Source: Rhodanobacter sp. L36 (GTDB taxonomy: Bacteria > Pseudomonadota > Gammaproteobacteria > Xanthomonadales > Rhodanobacteraceae). Taken from it: a DNA stretch of 64,000 nucleotides. Under the pieces are notes generated by a model. That model did no database searches, was not told the origin of the DNA, and saw only the letters and a program-made list of their open reading frames with translations. This document shows positions 47,887 to 56,012 of the stretch, one piece after another. Where the stretch lies: the NCBI RefSeq assembly GCF_009765755.1, contig NZ_LMUV01000006.1, positions 163,172 to 227,171 of the forward strand. Direction: 5' to 3'. Every line of letters begins with the position of its first letter. Position 1 is the stretch's first letter. The position numbers and the translations under genes are program-made.

Positions 47887-49272
47887 ATGGCTGATATCAA
47901 GACTTTCTACCTGCCCGACCTCGGTGAAGGCCTGCCCGACGCGACCATCGTCGAGTGGCACGTGAAGGTGGGCGACAGCATCAAGCTCGATGCGCCGCTG
48001 TGCTCGATGGAAACCGCCAAGGCCGTCGTCGACGTACCTTCGCCGTACACCGGCAAAGTGACCAAGCTGCATGGCGCCGCGGGCGACATCATCGAAACCG
48101 GCGCGGCACTGGCCGAATTCGAGCCGGATCCGAACGCCAAGCAGCGCGCAGAAGCCGAGTCCACCGGCCATCACCACGGCCCGAAAAAGAGCGTGGGCAG
48201 CCCGGCGCCAGACGACAGCAAGAAAGTGGTCGCATCGGATGAAGGTGGTGAAGTCGACGAAACCAGTGCCGCACGCGAAGACGAAGGCACCGTGGTCGGT
48301 GCGATGGTCAGCGGCAACCATGTGCATGTCGAACAGGCAGCCAGCGTCGGTGGCGTGAAAGCCGTGCCCGCCGTGCGTGCGCTCGCCAAGAAACTCAAGA
48401 TCGACCTCACCCGCGTGCACCCGAGCGGCGCCGATGGCGTGGTCACGATGAAGGACGTGAAGGACGCCGCCGCCAACGGTTCGGCTGCACTCGGTGCTGC
48501 CGCGCCACGTTCGGTGCCTGCATCGGCCGGTCGTCATCTCGCGCCGGAGCTGCCGGCTCCGCAAGAGCAAAGCCGCACCACCACATCACTTTCCGGCAAG
48601 GCCGTGCGCACCGCGCCACCTTCGGTGCAGGCCAGCGGCCAGCCGGAACAGTTGAAGGGCGTGCGTCGCAACATGGCTCGCGTGATGGCCGACGCGCACG
48701 CGCAAGTCGTGCCGACTACGCTGGTTGACGACGCAGACCTGCATGCATGGATCGGCAAGCAGGACATTACTGCGCGACTGATCCGCGCGATCGTGTTCGC
48801 CTGCAAGTCGGTGCCGGGCTTGAATGCATGGTTCGACGGCAAGAATCTCACGCGCACGCTGCATCCACACGTGGACATCGGCATCGCCGTGGATACCGAC
48901 GACGGCCTGTTCGTGCCTGCGCTGCGCAACGCCGACGTGCTCGATGGCGCAGGCATCCGCGCGGCGATCAAGCGGCTGCGCACGCAGGTGGAAGATCGCT
49001 CGATTCCCGCGTCGGAACTCTCCGGCTACACGATCAGCCTGTCCAACTTCGGCATGTTCGCCGGTCGCTACGCCACCCCTGTTGTGGTGCCGCCGACCGT
49101 CGCCATCATCGGCGCGGGCAAGCTGAGTCACGACGTGGTCGCAGTGATCGGCGGCATCGAAGTGCATCGGCGCATGCCGCTGTCGCTGACCTTCGACCAC
49201 CGCGCAGCCACCGGCGGTGAGGCTGCGCGCTTCCTCAAGGCGATGCTCGACGATCTCGCTCTGCCGAACTGA
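47887..49272 (+). CDS. pdhC: Dihydrolipoamide acetyltransferase (E2 of pyruvate dehydrogenase)
   Basis: Transfers acetyl groups to CoA and forms the complex core. The 461-aa protein has a single lipoyl domain (1-80, lipoyl Lys45 in METAKAVVD), then a long charged linker. A peripheral-subunit-binding domain (about 160-195, VPAVRALAKKLKIDL) and a second Ala/Pro/Thr-rich linker follow, then the catalytic domain (about 250-461) with FDHRAATGGE, catalytic His438. No good Shine-Dalgarno precedes the ATG; the upstream repeat hairpin may matter for translation. No E3 gene (lipoamide dehydrogenase) follows within the window. Confidence 0.92.
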   Translation: MADIKTFYLPDLGEGLPDATIVEWHVKVGDSIKLDAPLCSMETAKAVVDVPSPYTGKVTKLHGAAGDIIETGAALAEFEPDPNAKQRAEAESTGHHHGPKKSVGSPAPDDSKKVVASDEGGEVDETSAAREDEGTVVGAMVSGNHVHVEQAASVGGVKAVPAVRALAKKLKIDLTRVHPSGADGVVTMKDVKDAAANGSAALGAAAPRSVPASAGRHLAPELPAPQEQSRTTTSLSGKAVRTAPPSVQASGQPEQLKGVRRNMARVMADAHAQVVPTTLVDDADLHAWIGKQDITARLIRAIVFACKSVPGLNAWFDGKNLTRTLHPHVDIGIAVDTDDGLFVPALRNADVLDGAGIRAAIKRLRTQVEDRSIPASELSGYTISLSNFGMFAGRYATPVVVPPTVAIIGAGKLSHDVVAVIGGIEVHRRMPLSLTFDHRAATGGEAARFLKAMLDDLALPN

Positions 49273-49289
49273 TCAGCCGAACTGATCAG
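49264..49289. repeat. 13-bp exact tandem duplication over the pdhC stop
   Basis: CCGAACTGATCAG occurs twice in direct succession (49264-49276 and 49277-49289). The first copy contains the pdhC stop codon, so the duplication does not change the protein. It looks like a recent replication-slippage event. Confidence 0.9.
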
Positions 49290-49302
49290 CAAAGAGTGCT
49301 GC

Positions 49303-49333
49303 AAAAAAGGGCGCCTTTCGGCGCCCTTTTTTT
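49303..49333. terminator. Strong bidirectional intrinsic terminator after pdhC
   Basis: AAAAAAGGGCGCC (49303-49315), loop TTTC, GGCGCCC (49320-49326), then seven T. The A-run pairs with the T-run, so it works on both strands, ending pdhABC and the minus-strand small genes. Confidence 0.95.
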
Positions 49334-49348
49334 ATCGTAGATGACGGA

Positions 49349-49555
49349 TCAACTATGAAGATAGATCGCAAGCTGCCTCAGCATGGCGACAAGCAGCAAG
49401 ACCAGAAACAGGCGTCTGGCGAAAAGCGAAATTCGGGCGGCGGCGATATTTTTTCTGGACCACTGTTCCGGCGGAATAATACCGACTCTTCCCCACTGGC
49501 TACCCCATAGTGCATAGAACAGACTGGGCACTCCCCAAAACAGAAATCCAAGCAA
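49349..49555 (-). CDS. Possible small membrane protein, TTG start
   Basis: A 68-aa frame with two hydrophobic segments separated by a basic loop (GVPSLFYALWGSQW, then LFLVLLLVAMLRQLAIYL). No ATG or GTG is available, the only start is TTG at 49555 and no ribosome site is seen. It follows the next small gene by 22 bases. It could be a real small protein translated by coupling, or a remnant. The region is visibly richer in A/T than its surroundings. Confidence 0.35.
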   Translation of the reverse strand: MLGFLFWGVPSLFYALWGSQWGRVGIIPPEQWSRKNIAAARISLFARRLFLVLLLVAMLRQLAIYLHS

Positions 49556-49577
49556 TGATGCGTACGACGAAGGCTCG

Positions 49578-49940
49578 CTAAGACTGCTTTACACGCATGG
49601 CCTGGCCAGAAAACAAAGACTCGTAAATGAAGTAGTGGAAATAGATGAGGAAGATGCACGCTGCCACTGTTCTCGAAGTCACCATCCACGCACGGCGCGA
49701 TACGCAACTCGCAATCATGCCAATGGTCAGAACGCCGAGAATTGCCACGGTCGTGACCTTTGCGCCGGTCCAGCCAGACTGTTGAAAGAAAAAGAACATC
49801 CACGCCGTAGACAATGTGGCGACAACGGCAATCGCCATGACAAAGCCGCCAGGCCGATACGGAGGGACAATTTTTCCGTGTCTGAAAGACTTGTCTTCCG
49901 ACGTTTCAACATCGTGTTGCCTCGCGCTGATCGAACTCAC
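49578..49940 (-). CDS. Small membrane protein, GTG start
   Basis: A 120-aa protein with a soluble N-terminus of about 30 residues (HDVETSEDKSFRHGK) and three hydrophobic segments (VMAIAVVATLSTAWMFFFF, VTTVAILGVLTIGMIASCV, VAACIFLIYFHYFIY). The start is GTG at 49940, with AAGGA almost adjacent. It lies 20 bases after the gene at 49961-50602 on the same strand. No family recognised. Confidence 0.55.
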   Translation of the reverse strand: MSSISARQHDVETSEDKSFRHGKIVPPYRPGGFVMAIAVVATLSTAWMFFFFQQSGWTGAKVTTVAILGVLTIGMIASCVSRRAWMVTSRTVAACIFLIYFHYFIYESLFSGQAMRVKQS

Positions 49941-49960
49941 ATCCTTTCGAGTGAAGGCCT

Positions 49961-50602
49961 TCAGTAATCGCGCACGTCCAGCAGCACGAAACAGCTGACG
50001 CTGTAATCAGTGCCATCCGGCCAGGCGACTGCATCGAGCGCCACGGTTCCTGCGGTCCACGGTTCGTTGTCGAGCAGGACTTCGCAGCGAGCACCCTCGG
50101 GCGCATGACGGTGAGTCAGTCGCAGCCAGTGGAGTTCGGGGGTGAGCACCTCGCGCTTCAACACGACTTCGATGGCATCGATCGCTTCGGCCGGCACTGC
50201 CAACTCGCCGTCGCCGCGGGTAATGAACGGACCGATGAAAACGTCCCAGGTACGCACGCCGATATCCCACGCGACGATGCGCATCTTGCGATCGTCGGTG
50301 ACGTACCAGCACGCTGCCAGAAGCACGTGGAACTCAAGACGTTCGAACGTCTTCAACGCATCGCGAGAACCGATGTCGCCCACGCCGAAGCCAACAAAAC
50401 TTTCCTCGATGCGCCGCTCTTCGCTCAGCACCACATCGACATCCAGCCGACCCGGTTCGGCACCTACGCCCTCGTGCCAGATGGCGCGGATCGCCGGGAA
50501 ATCATCGTCGGTGACCAGCCAGTCGTCTTCGTCCGGCACCAGTTCCACATCGTGCCGTTCGAACAATCGCAGCAGGTACTTTTGCAATGCCGCACTATCC
50601 AT
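49961..50602 (-). CDS. Conserved-looking cytoplasmic protein of unknown function
   Basis: A 213-aa acidic protein beginning MDSAALQKYLLRLFERHDVE. It contains WLVTDDDFPAIRAIWHEGV, ERRIEESFVGFGVGD and WYVTDDRKMRIVAWDIGVRT, and ends in LLDVRDY. The layout (N-terminal small alpha/beta unit, then a beta-rich middle) recalls DUF6348-type immunity-like or housekeeping proteins, but that is an impression. The ATG overlaps the stop of the metallopeptidase gene upstream by eight bases, so the two are coupled. Confidence 0.7.
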   Translation of the reverse strand: MDSAALQKYLLRLFERHDVELVPDEDDWLVTDDDFPAIRAIWHEGVGAEPGRLDVDVVLSEERRIEESFVGFGVGDIGSRDALKTFERLEFHVLLAACWYVTDDRKMRIVAWDIGVRTWDVFIGPFITRGDGELAVPAEAIDAIEVVLKREVLTPELHWLRLTHRHAPEGARCEVLLDNEPWTAGTVALDAVAWPDGTDYSVSCFVLLDVRDY

Positions 50603-51122
50603 GGCGATCCTCGGTCTCGGTTTTTTTCGACGCCGGCAGGTCGCGCCAGGTCAGATACATGCGCAAGTCGAATTCGCGCTGGTGATATTCCGGCAGCATG
50701 TATTCGCACAGCTGATAGAACGCCTTGTTGTGATCGTGCTCTTTCAGGTGCGCCAGTTCGTGCACCACGATCATCTGCAGGAATTCCGGCGCGGCCGCCT
50801 TGAACAGCGCAGCGACGCGGATTTCCTTTTTCGCCTTGAGCCGGTTGCCCTGCACGCGCGAAATGGCGGTGTGCAGGCCAAGGGCGTGACCCACCACGTC
50901 AAGCTTGCTGTCGTAGAGCACCTTGTCGATACCCGGTGCGTTTTTCAAATGCTGTTGCTTGATGTCCATCGTGTACGCGTAGAGCGCGCGATCGTTCTGC
51001 ACGGCGTGGCGCTCGGGATACCGTTTGGCAAGATGCTCGCCCAGCCGCTCCTGCGCGATCAACTCGCGCACCTTGTCCTGCAAGGTCACTGGATAGGACT
51101 GGAGATAGCGAAGCGGCGTCAT
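50595..51122 (-). CDS. YgjP/SprT-like metallopeptidase (DUF45 type)
   Basis: A 175-aa protein whose C-terminal part has the zinc-peptidase pattern IVVHELAHLKEHDHNKAFYQ, that is HExxH with a third His further along, followed by the CEYMLPEYHQRE segment. This matches YgjP-like proteins (M48-related), whose substrates are mostly unknown. The start is chosen at ATG 51122; an ATG at 51137 is also in frame. No signal peptide is visible, so it is cytoplasmic. Confidence 0.82.
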   Translation of the reverse strand: MTPLRYLQSYPVTLQDKVRELIAQERLGEHLAKRYPERHAVQNDRALYAYTMDIKQQHLKNAPGIDKVLYDSKLDVVGHALGLHTAISRVQGNRLKAKKEIRVAALFKAAAPEFLQMIVVHELAHLKEHDHNKAFYQLCEYMLPEYHQREFDLRMYLTWRDLPASKKTETEDRHG

Positions 51123-51199
51123 GGTGCATTCTCGCATTACATCGTTTTCACCACGCCCGCGGCAGCCTGCAGGTCCCTTTCCGTCAATCGGGTGAGGCC

Positions 51200-51586
51200 A
51201 TGCATCAAAGCCGACTGAGCAACATCGTGATCGACTGCCAGCTTGAAGATCTCGCGCCTGCCATCGAATTCTGGAGTCGCGCACTGGGCAAGCCGGTCGC
51301 CGATGCCGACGAAGATGGCGACGGCAAATACGCGAAGCTGCAAACCGCCGCCGACGAACCAGTGATCCTGTTGCAAAAGGTTGATCATCCGAATCGCGTG
51401 CATCTGGATATCGAGACGGACGATATCGATGCCGAAGTTCAACGCCTGGAAGCGCTGGGCGCACACCGCATCGAATTCGTGCATGGACGGTGGTGGGTGA
51501 TGCAGGCGCCGAGCGGTCATCGTTTCTGCGTCGTACAACGACCAGAAGGACGAGCGATCCAACCGCACGCCAATCGCTGGGACTGA
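51200..51586 (+). CDS. VOC-superfamily (glyoxalase-like) protein
   Basis: A 128-aa single VOC domain. The pattern is IVIDCQLEDLAPAIEFWSRA at the start, then HLDIETDDIDAEVQRLEALG, and a final PSGHRFCVVQ. This is the 4-strand betaalphabeta layout of small glyoxalase/bleomycin-resistance-like proteins. Metal ligands are plausible (His, Glu, His), but the substrate is unknown. Two short intergenic gaps separate it from minus-strand neighbours on both sides, so it is transcribed alone. Confidence 0.85.
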   Translation: MHQSRLSNIVIDCQLEDLAPAIEFWSRALGKPVADADEDGDGKYAKLQTAADEPVILLQKVDHPNRVHLDIETDDIDAEVQRLEALGAHRIEFVHGRWWVMQAPSGHRFCVVQRPEGRAIQPHANRWD

Positions 51587-51596
51587 TGCGACGTTC

Positions 51597-51926
51597 TCAG
51601 CGGCTTTGGCGTGGACCCCAGCAGGCATGTCGCAACAGCATCGCCAGCACAAGCACGACAGTAAATGCACCGTATCCGTACAGCGCTGGCAATACTTGCT
51701 GCCATATGCCCCCGCTGGCACGACCGAATTGACCGATTGTCGGCATCGGTGCCATGTCGAAACCGATCAGTGCGCACTGCGCAGCGGCGATCGCCGCGAA
51801 CAAGAGCATCACCGCGTCAAACGTTCGACGACCTGACGTGCGCGGCAAGCTTTTAGGATAGGCCCAATACGCCCAGCAAAGAATCAGCAACCAAGGCGCA
51901 AGCAACAGGATGGACAGGTAACGCAT
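51597..51926 (-). CDS. Small membrane protein of unknown function
   Basis: A 109-aa protein with three hydrophobic segments: LSILLLAPWLLILCWAYWAY at the N-terminus, AVMLLFAAIAAAQCALIGF in the middle, and AFTVVLVLAMLLRHA near the end. GGAG lies eight bases before the ATG at 51926. It lies 38 bases after trpS on the same strand and so may be cotranscribed with it. No family recognised. Confidence 0.7.
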   Translation of the reverse strand: MRYLSILLLAPWLLILCWAYWAYPKSLPRTSGRRTFDAVMLLFAAIAAAQCALIGFDMAPMPTIGQFGRASGGIWQQVLPALYGYGAFTVVLVLAMLLRHACWGPRQSR

Positions 51927-51964
51927 CGAATCACTCCGTCATGGCAGCGCGCGCCGCAGTCAGG

Positions 51965-53329
51965 TCAATCCTGCGCGGCGAGTTGATCGAGCGCGTGACG
52001 CAAGGGCGCCAGCGCTGCATCCCTGGCCTGTTCATCGCGGTAGTCGGGCGTGCTTGCAACGTGTTCGCCATCCATTTCGATGGCGAAACCCCGTGGCCGG
52101 ATTTGCATAACGGCATCGGCGCCACCGAGCATCTTGAGGCGCTTCTGCACAATACCGGCCGCCTTGGGATCGGTGAACGATGCCGAGAGCAGCAACTCCT
52201 CGCCTTCCGCGGAAAACAGGCGAAAACGGAAATTACCATCGGCATCGCGGAAACTCGCGAAGCGCGGCAATTTGTCCTGTTTGGCCGTCTGTTTCGGACG
52301 CGACGCCGAATCAGGCTTGGCGCTGCTCGAACGCAAGCCCAGCGCTTCGCGCAACGCCGCGATTTTCGGCGTGGCGATGGCGCGTGCCTTCAAAGCTCCC
52401 TGCTGCAGGATGACTTCGATGCCAGCCGGATCGGCCATGTGTGCTTCGTAGCGCTCGCGCATCGGCGCCACATCCGTTTCGATGCGCTCGTACAGCACCT
52501 GCTTGGCATCACCCCAACCAAGGCCATCCAGCAAAGCCGCATGGAAGGCGGCCGTTTCGGTTTCGCTGGCGAACGCGCGAAAGATGGTGAACAGCGACGA
52601 CGTATCCGGATCCTTCGGCTCGCCCGGCAAACGCGAGTCGGTGACGATGCGCATGATCGTGTCGCGTAGTTGTTTCTTGCCGCCGGCGAAAAGCGGAATG
52701 GTGTTGTCGTAACTCTTGGACATCTTGCGGCCATCGAGGCCCGGCAAGGTCGCCACCTGTTCCTCGATCACCGCTTCGGGCAACACAAAAAAATCGTGTC
52801 CATGAATGTGGTTGAAGCGCTGCGCCAGATCGCGCGCCATCTCGATATGCTGAATCTGATCGCGGCCCACAGGCACCTTGTGCGCATCGAACGCAAGGAT
52901 GTCCGCCGCCATCAGCACCGGATACATGTAGAGCCCGGCGGTGATGCCGGCATCGGTGTCATCGCCGGCCTCGGTATTCTTGTCCACGGCCGCCTTGTAG
53001 GCATGCGCGCGGTTGAGCATGCCCTTGGCGGCGATGCAGGTAAGAAACCAGGTCAGCTCGGGAATCTCCGGGATATCCGATTGCCGATAGAACGTGACCC
53101 GCTGCGGATCGAGGCCCGCCGCCAGCCAGGTAGCGGCGATTTCCAGCCGCGAACGTTCGATCCGCGCGGCGTCATCGCTTTTGATCAGCGCGTGGTAATC
53201 GGCCATGAAATAGAACGCATCGACATCGTCGCGGCGACTGGCCTCGACAGCCGGCCGTATCGCGCCGAGATAATTGCCGAGATGCGGAGTGCCTGTGGTG
53301 GTGATGCCGGTGAGAACTCGGGTCTGCAT
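51965..53329 (-). CDS. trpS: Tryptophanyl-tRNA synthetase with C-terminal extension
   Basis: Charges tRNA-Trp. The class I core has the HIGH variant TGTPHLGNYLGA near the N-terminus and GRKMSKSYDN as KMSKS. The core ends near residue 333, the usual TrpRS length. The remaining 121 residues form a Lys/Ser-rich linker plus a domain with FASFRDADGNFRFRLFSAEG and LLLSASFTDPKAAGIVQKRL, similar in layout to small DUF1508/YegP-like domains. Such an extension is not general in TrpRS; its role is unknown. The ATG at 53329 gives MQTRVLTGI, the family start. Confidence 0.93.
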   Translation of the reverse strand: MQTRVLTGITTTGTPHLGNYLGAIRPAVEASRRDDVDAFYFMADYHALIKSDDAARIERSRLEIAATWLAAGLDPQRVTFYRQSDIPEIPELTWFLTCIAAKGMLNRAHAYKAAVDKNTEAGDDTDAGITAGLYMYPVLMAADILAFDAHKVPVGRDQIQHIEMARDLAQRFNHIHGHDFFVLPEAVIEEQVATLPGLDGRKMSKSYDNTIPLFAGGKKQLRDTIMRIVTDSRLPGEPKDPDTSSLFTIFRAFASETETAAFHAALLDGLGWGDAKQVLYERIETDVAPMRERYEAHMADPAGIEVILQQGALKARAIATPKIAALREALGLRSSSAKPDSASRPKQTAKQDKLPRFASFRDADGNFRFRLFSAEGEELLLSASFTDPKAAGIVQKRLKMLGGADAVMQIRPRGFAIEMDGEHVASTPDYRDEQARDAALAPLRHALDQLAAQD

Positions 53330-53357
53330 GAGGATGTCTGGATTCGGTTCTAAATGA

Positions 53358-54272
53358 TCAGCGGAGCAGCGTGGATTTTCCGAACAGCGATTCGACCAGA
53401 TCGACAGCGAGTTTCGCGGTCTGGTTGCGCTTGTCGAAAGCAGGGTTCAATTCAACGATGTCGAGCGATCCCACGCGACCGGTATCGGCAATCATCTCCA
53501 TGCACAGCTGCGCCTCGCGATAGTTGGGGCCGCCGCGCACGGTGGTGCCGACGCCAGGCGCAATGCTAGGGTCGAGAAAATCCACGTCGAAGCTCACGTG
53601 CAGATGGGTGTTCTCGTCGATGCCGGCGAGCGCTTCTTCCATCACTCGCTTCATGCCGACTTCGTCGATGTGGCGCATGTCGTAAACCTGGATATTCGCC
53701 GCACGAACGAGCTTCTTTTCGCCTTCATCGACCGAACGGATGCCGATGTAACGGAAGACATCCGGCGTGGTTGCCGGCACATGGCCACCTAGACGAACAA
53801 GCCTATCCGGCCCGGTGCCGCAAAGACATGCCACTGGCATGCCGTGAATATTTCCCGAAGGCGTGGCCTGCGCGGTATTGAAGTCGGTGTGCGCATCCAG
53901 CCAAAGCACGCGCAGTGATTTGCCCTGGTCGCGACAATGTCGCGCCACCGCGGAAATCGAACCGATTGCCAGGCAGTGATCGCCACCCAGCATGATCGGC
54001 AAGTGGCCCGCGCTCAGGTCTTCGTAAACCGCGGCGTGCACGGCCGTGTTCCAAGCCACCACCTGTTCGAGATGTCGGTAGCCATCCGTCGGTGGTTGCC
54101 ACGGATTGACCGGTCCCTGAAGGTTTCCGCGATCGATCACGCGCAACCCGCGACGCTCCAGCCTCGCCGCCAAATTGGCCACGCGCAATGCTTCCGGGCC
54201 CATCGATGCGCCGCGATGGCCGGCGCCAATGTCCGTGGGTGCGCCTATCAAGGAGACAGTGCGGTTACTCAT
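53358..54272 (-). CDS. rocF: Arginase
   Basis: Hydrolyses arginine to ornithine and urea using a Mn2 site. The 304-aa protein has MLGGDHCLAIGS, WLDAHTDFNT and SFDVDFLDPSIAPGVGT, which together hold the four Asp and two His metal ligands, and SGNIHGMPVA. The length and motifs fit RocF arginase rather than agmatinase. AGG lies about ten bases before the ATG. It is just upstream of trpS (28-base gap) on the same strand; a long gene-poor region precedes it. Confidence 0.93.
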   Translation of the reverse strand: MSNRTVSLIGAPTDIGAGHRGASMGPEALRVANLAARLERRGLRVIDRGNLQGPVNPWQPPTDGYRHLEQVVAWNTAVHAAVYEDLSAGHLPIMLGGDHCLAIGSISAVARHCRDQGKSLRVLWLDAHTDFNTAQATPSGNIHGMPVACLCGTGPDRLVRLGGHVPATTPDVFRYIGIRSVDEGEKKLVRAANIQVYDMRHIDEVGMKRVMEEALAGIDENTHLHVSFDVDFLDPSIAPGVGTTVRGGPNYREAQLCMEMIADTGRVGSLDIVELNPAFDKRNQTAKLAVDLVESLFGKSTLLR

Positions 54273-55148
54273 GCGAATTTACCTGTCTGGATTTCCGGTC
54301 GTCGCGCTTGGCAAGCCGTTTCGGTCTCCGGTGCAAAAATCCGGGAACCAGCGGCCACGCTGCATTTGTTGCGCGCGCGGAATAGCTATTGTGAAACGGC
54401 TGCAGCGATCAGCGACAGTCGATGAATCCGATCGAGTTTACCGGATCAGCCGGAGGGCGGCTGGAAGCCGACGGCCTCACGCCATCACGGCGCAGCTGAC
54501 TGTGCGGGAGTCACAGAACAACGGGCAGCAGTCGTTCGCACGTGTGCCTTGCAACACTGACGCATGCAATCACAAGGTGCACATCAGAGCGGGAACATTT
54601 CTGTTCCGCGAAAGAGATGGACACAAACGCAAACCCGTTCCGCATCGAGCGGAACGAGGAAAACTCAGACGGTATCGCCCAAACGATTCCGGGCCATCTC
54701 GTCCTCGCGTCGCGAGCGTGCGCCCTGACACCACGACACCAGATCACCAGTGTGCGTTGTGGCAACGGACGGCTTCTCGTCCCAGGCATTTTTCCCCATT
54801 AGCATCCCTGCAAACACCGACACCCCCCGCCAGAAGGCGGAATGCGCAATAAGCGTATGCATTGAATCACCCCAGACTGCCCCCGAGCAGTGTGGTCCGA
54901 TCGTAGCAAGATTTCACGATCTGTGCACATTGCCTTATACGTTTTGATGGCATTTGAGACCTGCTGCTGCGGCAGCGATTTTGACTAGCTGGCGCGCAAA
55001 CTCGCTTTGATCTCCGTGCAACTCAAAGCCGACATGGGAATCGAGCCGATCTGATGACGCGGAGCAAACCTCGCGTTTATGAGAACGTTCGCCGGGCCAA
55101 GGATGGAAATTCTCGCGGTCGGATTTCTCCGAAGCTCAAATCGCTGAC
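54273..55148. other. Gene-poor region between arginase and tRNA-Thr
   Basis: About 0.9 kb. Apart from one doubtful 65-codon frame (54665-54862) I see no convincing gene; the longest plus-strand frame begins antisense to rocF and has no family likeness. Small hairpins are present: GGAACA/TGTTCC (54592-54607) and GTTCCGC/GCGGAAC (54637-54655), both built on GTTCCGC words. The region must hold the rocF promoter and could hold an unrecognised RNA. Confidence 0.5.
54665..54862 (-). CDS. Doubtful small protein
   Basis: A 65-aa frame starting MHTLIAHSAFWRGVSVFAGM, with one weak hydrophobic stretch and a charged C-terminus (RSRREDEMARNRLGDTV). GGGGTG lies about six bases before the ATG. It has a natural-looking composition but no known family, and nothing nearby supports it. 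Confidence 0.3.
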   Translation of the reverse strand: MHTLIAHSAFWRGVSVFAGMLMGKNAWDEKPSVATTHTGDLVSWCQGARSRREDEMARNRLGDTV

Positions 55149-55178
55149 AAAAAAAGGCCCGCATCGATGCGGGCCTTG
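55149..55178 (-). terminator. Intrinsic terminator of tRNA-Thr
   Basis: A 24-base perfect palindrome, AAGGCCCGCATC then GATGCGGGCCTT (55154-55177), followed in the minus-strand transcript by a run of T. It begins 8 bases past the tRNA 3' end and would fold as GGCCCGCA-TCGA-TGCGGGCC. Confidence 0.93.
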
Positions 55179-55185
55179 ATATCAC

Positions 55186-55261
55186 TGGTGCCGGCACCCG
55201 GATTCGAACTGGGGACCTACTGATTACAAATCAGTTGCTCTACCAACTGAGCTATGCCGGC
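55186..55261 (-). tRNA. tRNA-Thr (anticodon TGT)
   Basis: A 76-base cloverleaf including an encoded CCA. Acceptor GCCGGCA/TGCCGGC, D-arm GCTCAGTTGGTAGAGC, anticodon stem ACTGA/TCAGT with loop TTTGTAA (anticodon TGT, positions 34-36), and T-loop GTTCGAATC are all intact. It is followed at once by a strong terminator. Confidence 0.97.
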
Positions 55262-55316
55262 GAAGGTCGGGGATTCTAGCAGGCTCGGCGAGGGCTACTC
55301 AAAGGCAAATCGCCCA

Positions 55317-55982
55317 TCAAAAGCATCCCGTGCTGTGCGAGCCGACGCCGCTTGCGCGGATTCGGTTGCGCCAATCCGCTTCGGCGCTGTCGGGCATGAC
55401 CACATCCAGCCAGTATTCCGGAACAGTTTCGGCGCGTTCGCTCATGAGAGCCGGGAAGCCTGCGGCAACAACTTGGTCGCGGCGTTTGCGCGCATTCGAC
55501 GGGTCCTTGAACACGCCGAGCGAGATGGTGTTGGAACGATCGCCGGAACTCACGACGAAATAATCGCCGATGTTTTTCTCGCCAACCTGACGCGCGAGCG
55601 CCAGTGCCTGCGCTCGGCTGCCCGATGCCGGCAAGTAAACCCACCAGCCATTCGACTGCGTGGTCTGCTCTTGGCGTGAACGCGTGCGATCAGCCTGGGC
55701 CGCGAGGCGCTGCCGTGCATTGCGCAGGTCCTGCGGCGTTGCGAACGGACCCAGCGCAAGGCAGGTATGGCTGGTTGAAGCCGGTGCGGTATTGATGGCG
55801 GCAACGGGCGCGGAGATCGGTGTCGACGCGGGCGGCTCCGGCAATTCCGACAGGAGCTTCAGTTCGGACACGCCCGAGTCGGTGGGATTGCCGCCATGGG
55901 CGTAAGGCTGCCCCAGCAACAGCCAGGCACCGACGGCAATGTTTAGCGCACTCAACAGTACAAACAACAGACGAAGAAACAT
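55317..55982 (-). CDS. Membrane-anchored SPOR-like domain protein
   Basis: A 221-aa protein with an N-terminal membrane helix (LRLLFVLLSALNIAVGAWLL), a Pro/Ala-rich linker and a C-terminal region with LALGPFATPQDLRNARQRLA and DYFVVSSGDRSNTISLGVFK, the two-repeat beta-alpha-beta pattern of SPOR (peptidoglycan-binding) domains. GGGGG sits before the ATG. It lies 30 bases downstream of coaX on the same strand and is probably in the birA-coaX operon. A divisome or cell-wall role is inferred from the domain. Confidence 0.82.
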   Translation of the reverse strand: MFLRLLFVLLSALNIAVGAWLLLGQPYAHGGNPTDSGVSELKLLSELPEPPASTPISAPVAAINTAPASTSHTCLALGPFATPQDLRNARQRLAAQADRTRSRQEQTTQSNGWWVYLPASGSRAQALALARQVGEKNIGDYFVVSSGDRSNTISLGVFKDPSNARKRRDQVVAAGFPALMSERAETVPEYWLDVVMPDSAEADWRNRIRASGVGSHSTGCF

Positions 55983-56012
55983 CGAACCCCCGATCCCGGC
56001 GCGTCACGCATT

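Noticed and set aside
54175-54852. 225-codon plus-strand frame near rocF
   Set aside because: Its first part is antisense to rocF, the rest is Arg/Pro-rich without motif, and no ribosome site is seen.
54985-55197. 70-codon frame MPAPVISRPASMRAFFCQRF...
   Set aside because: It starts inside the tRNA-Thr 3' end and runs through its terminator, so its length is accidental.
55186-55261. tRNA-Thr as a used phage/island attachment site
   Set aside because: No integrase gene and no second copy of the tRNA 3' end were seen in the window.
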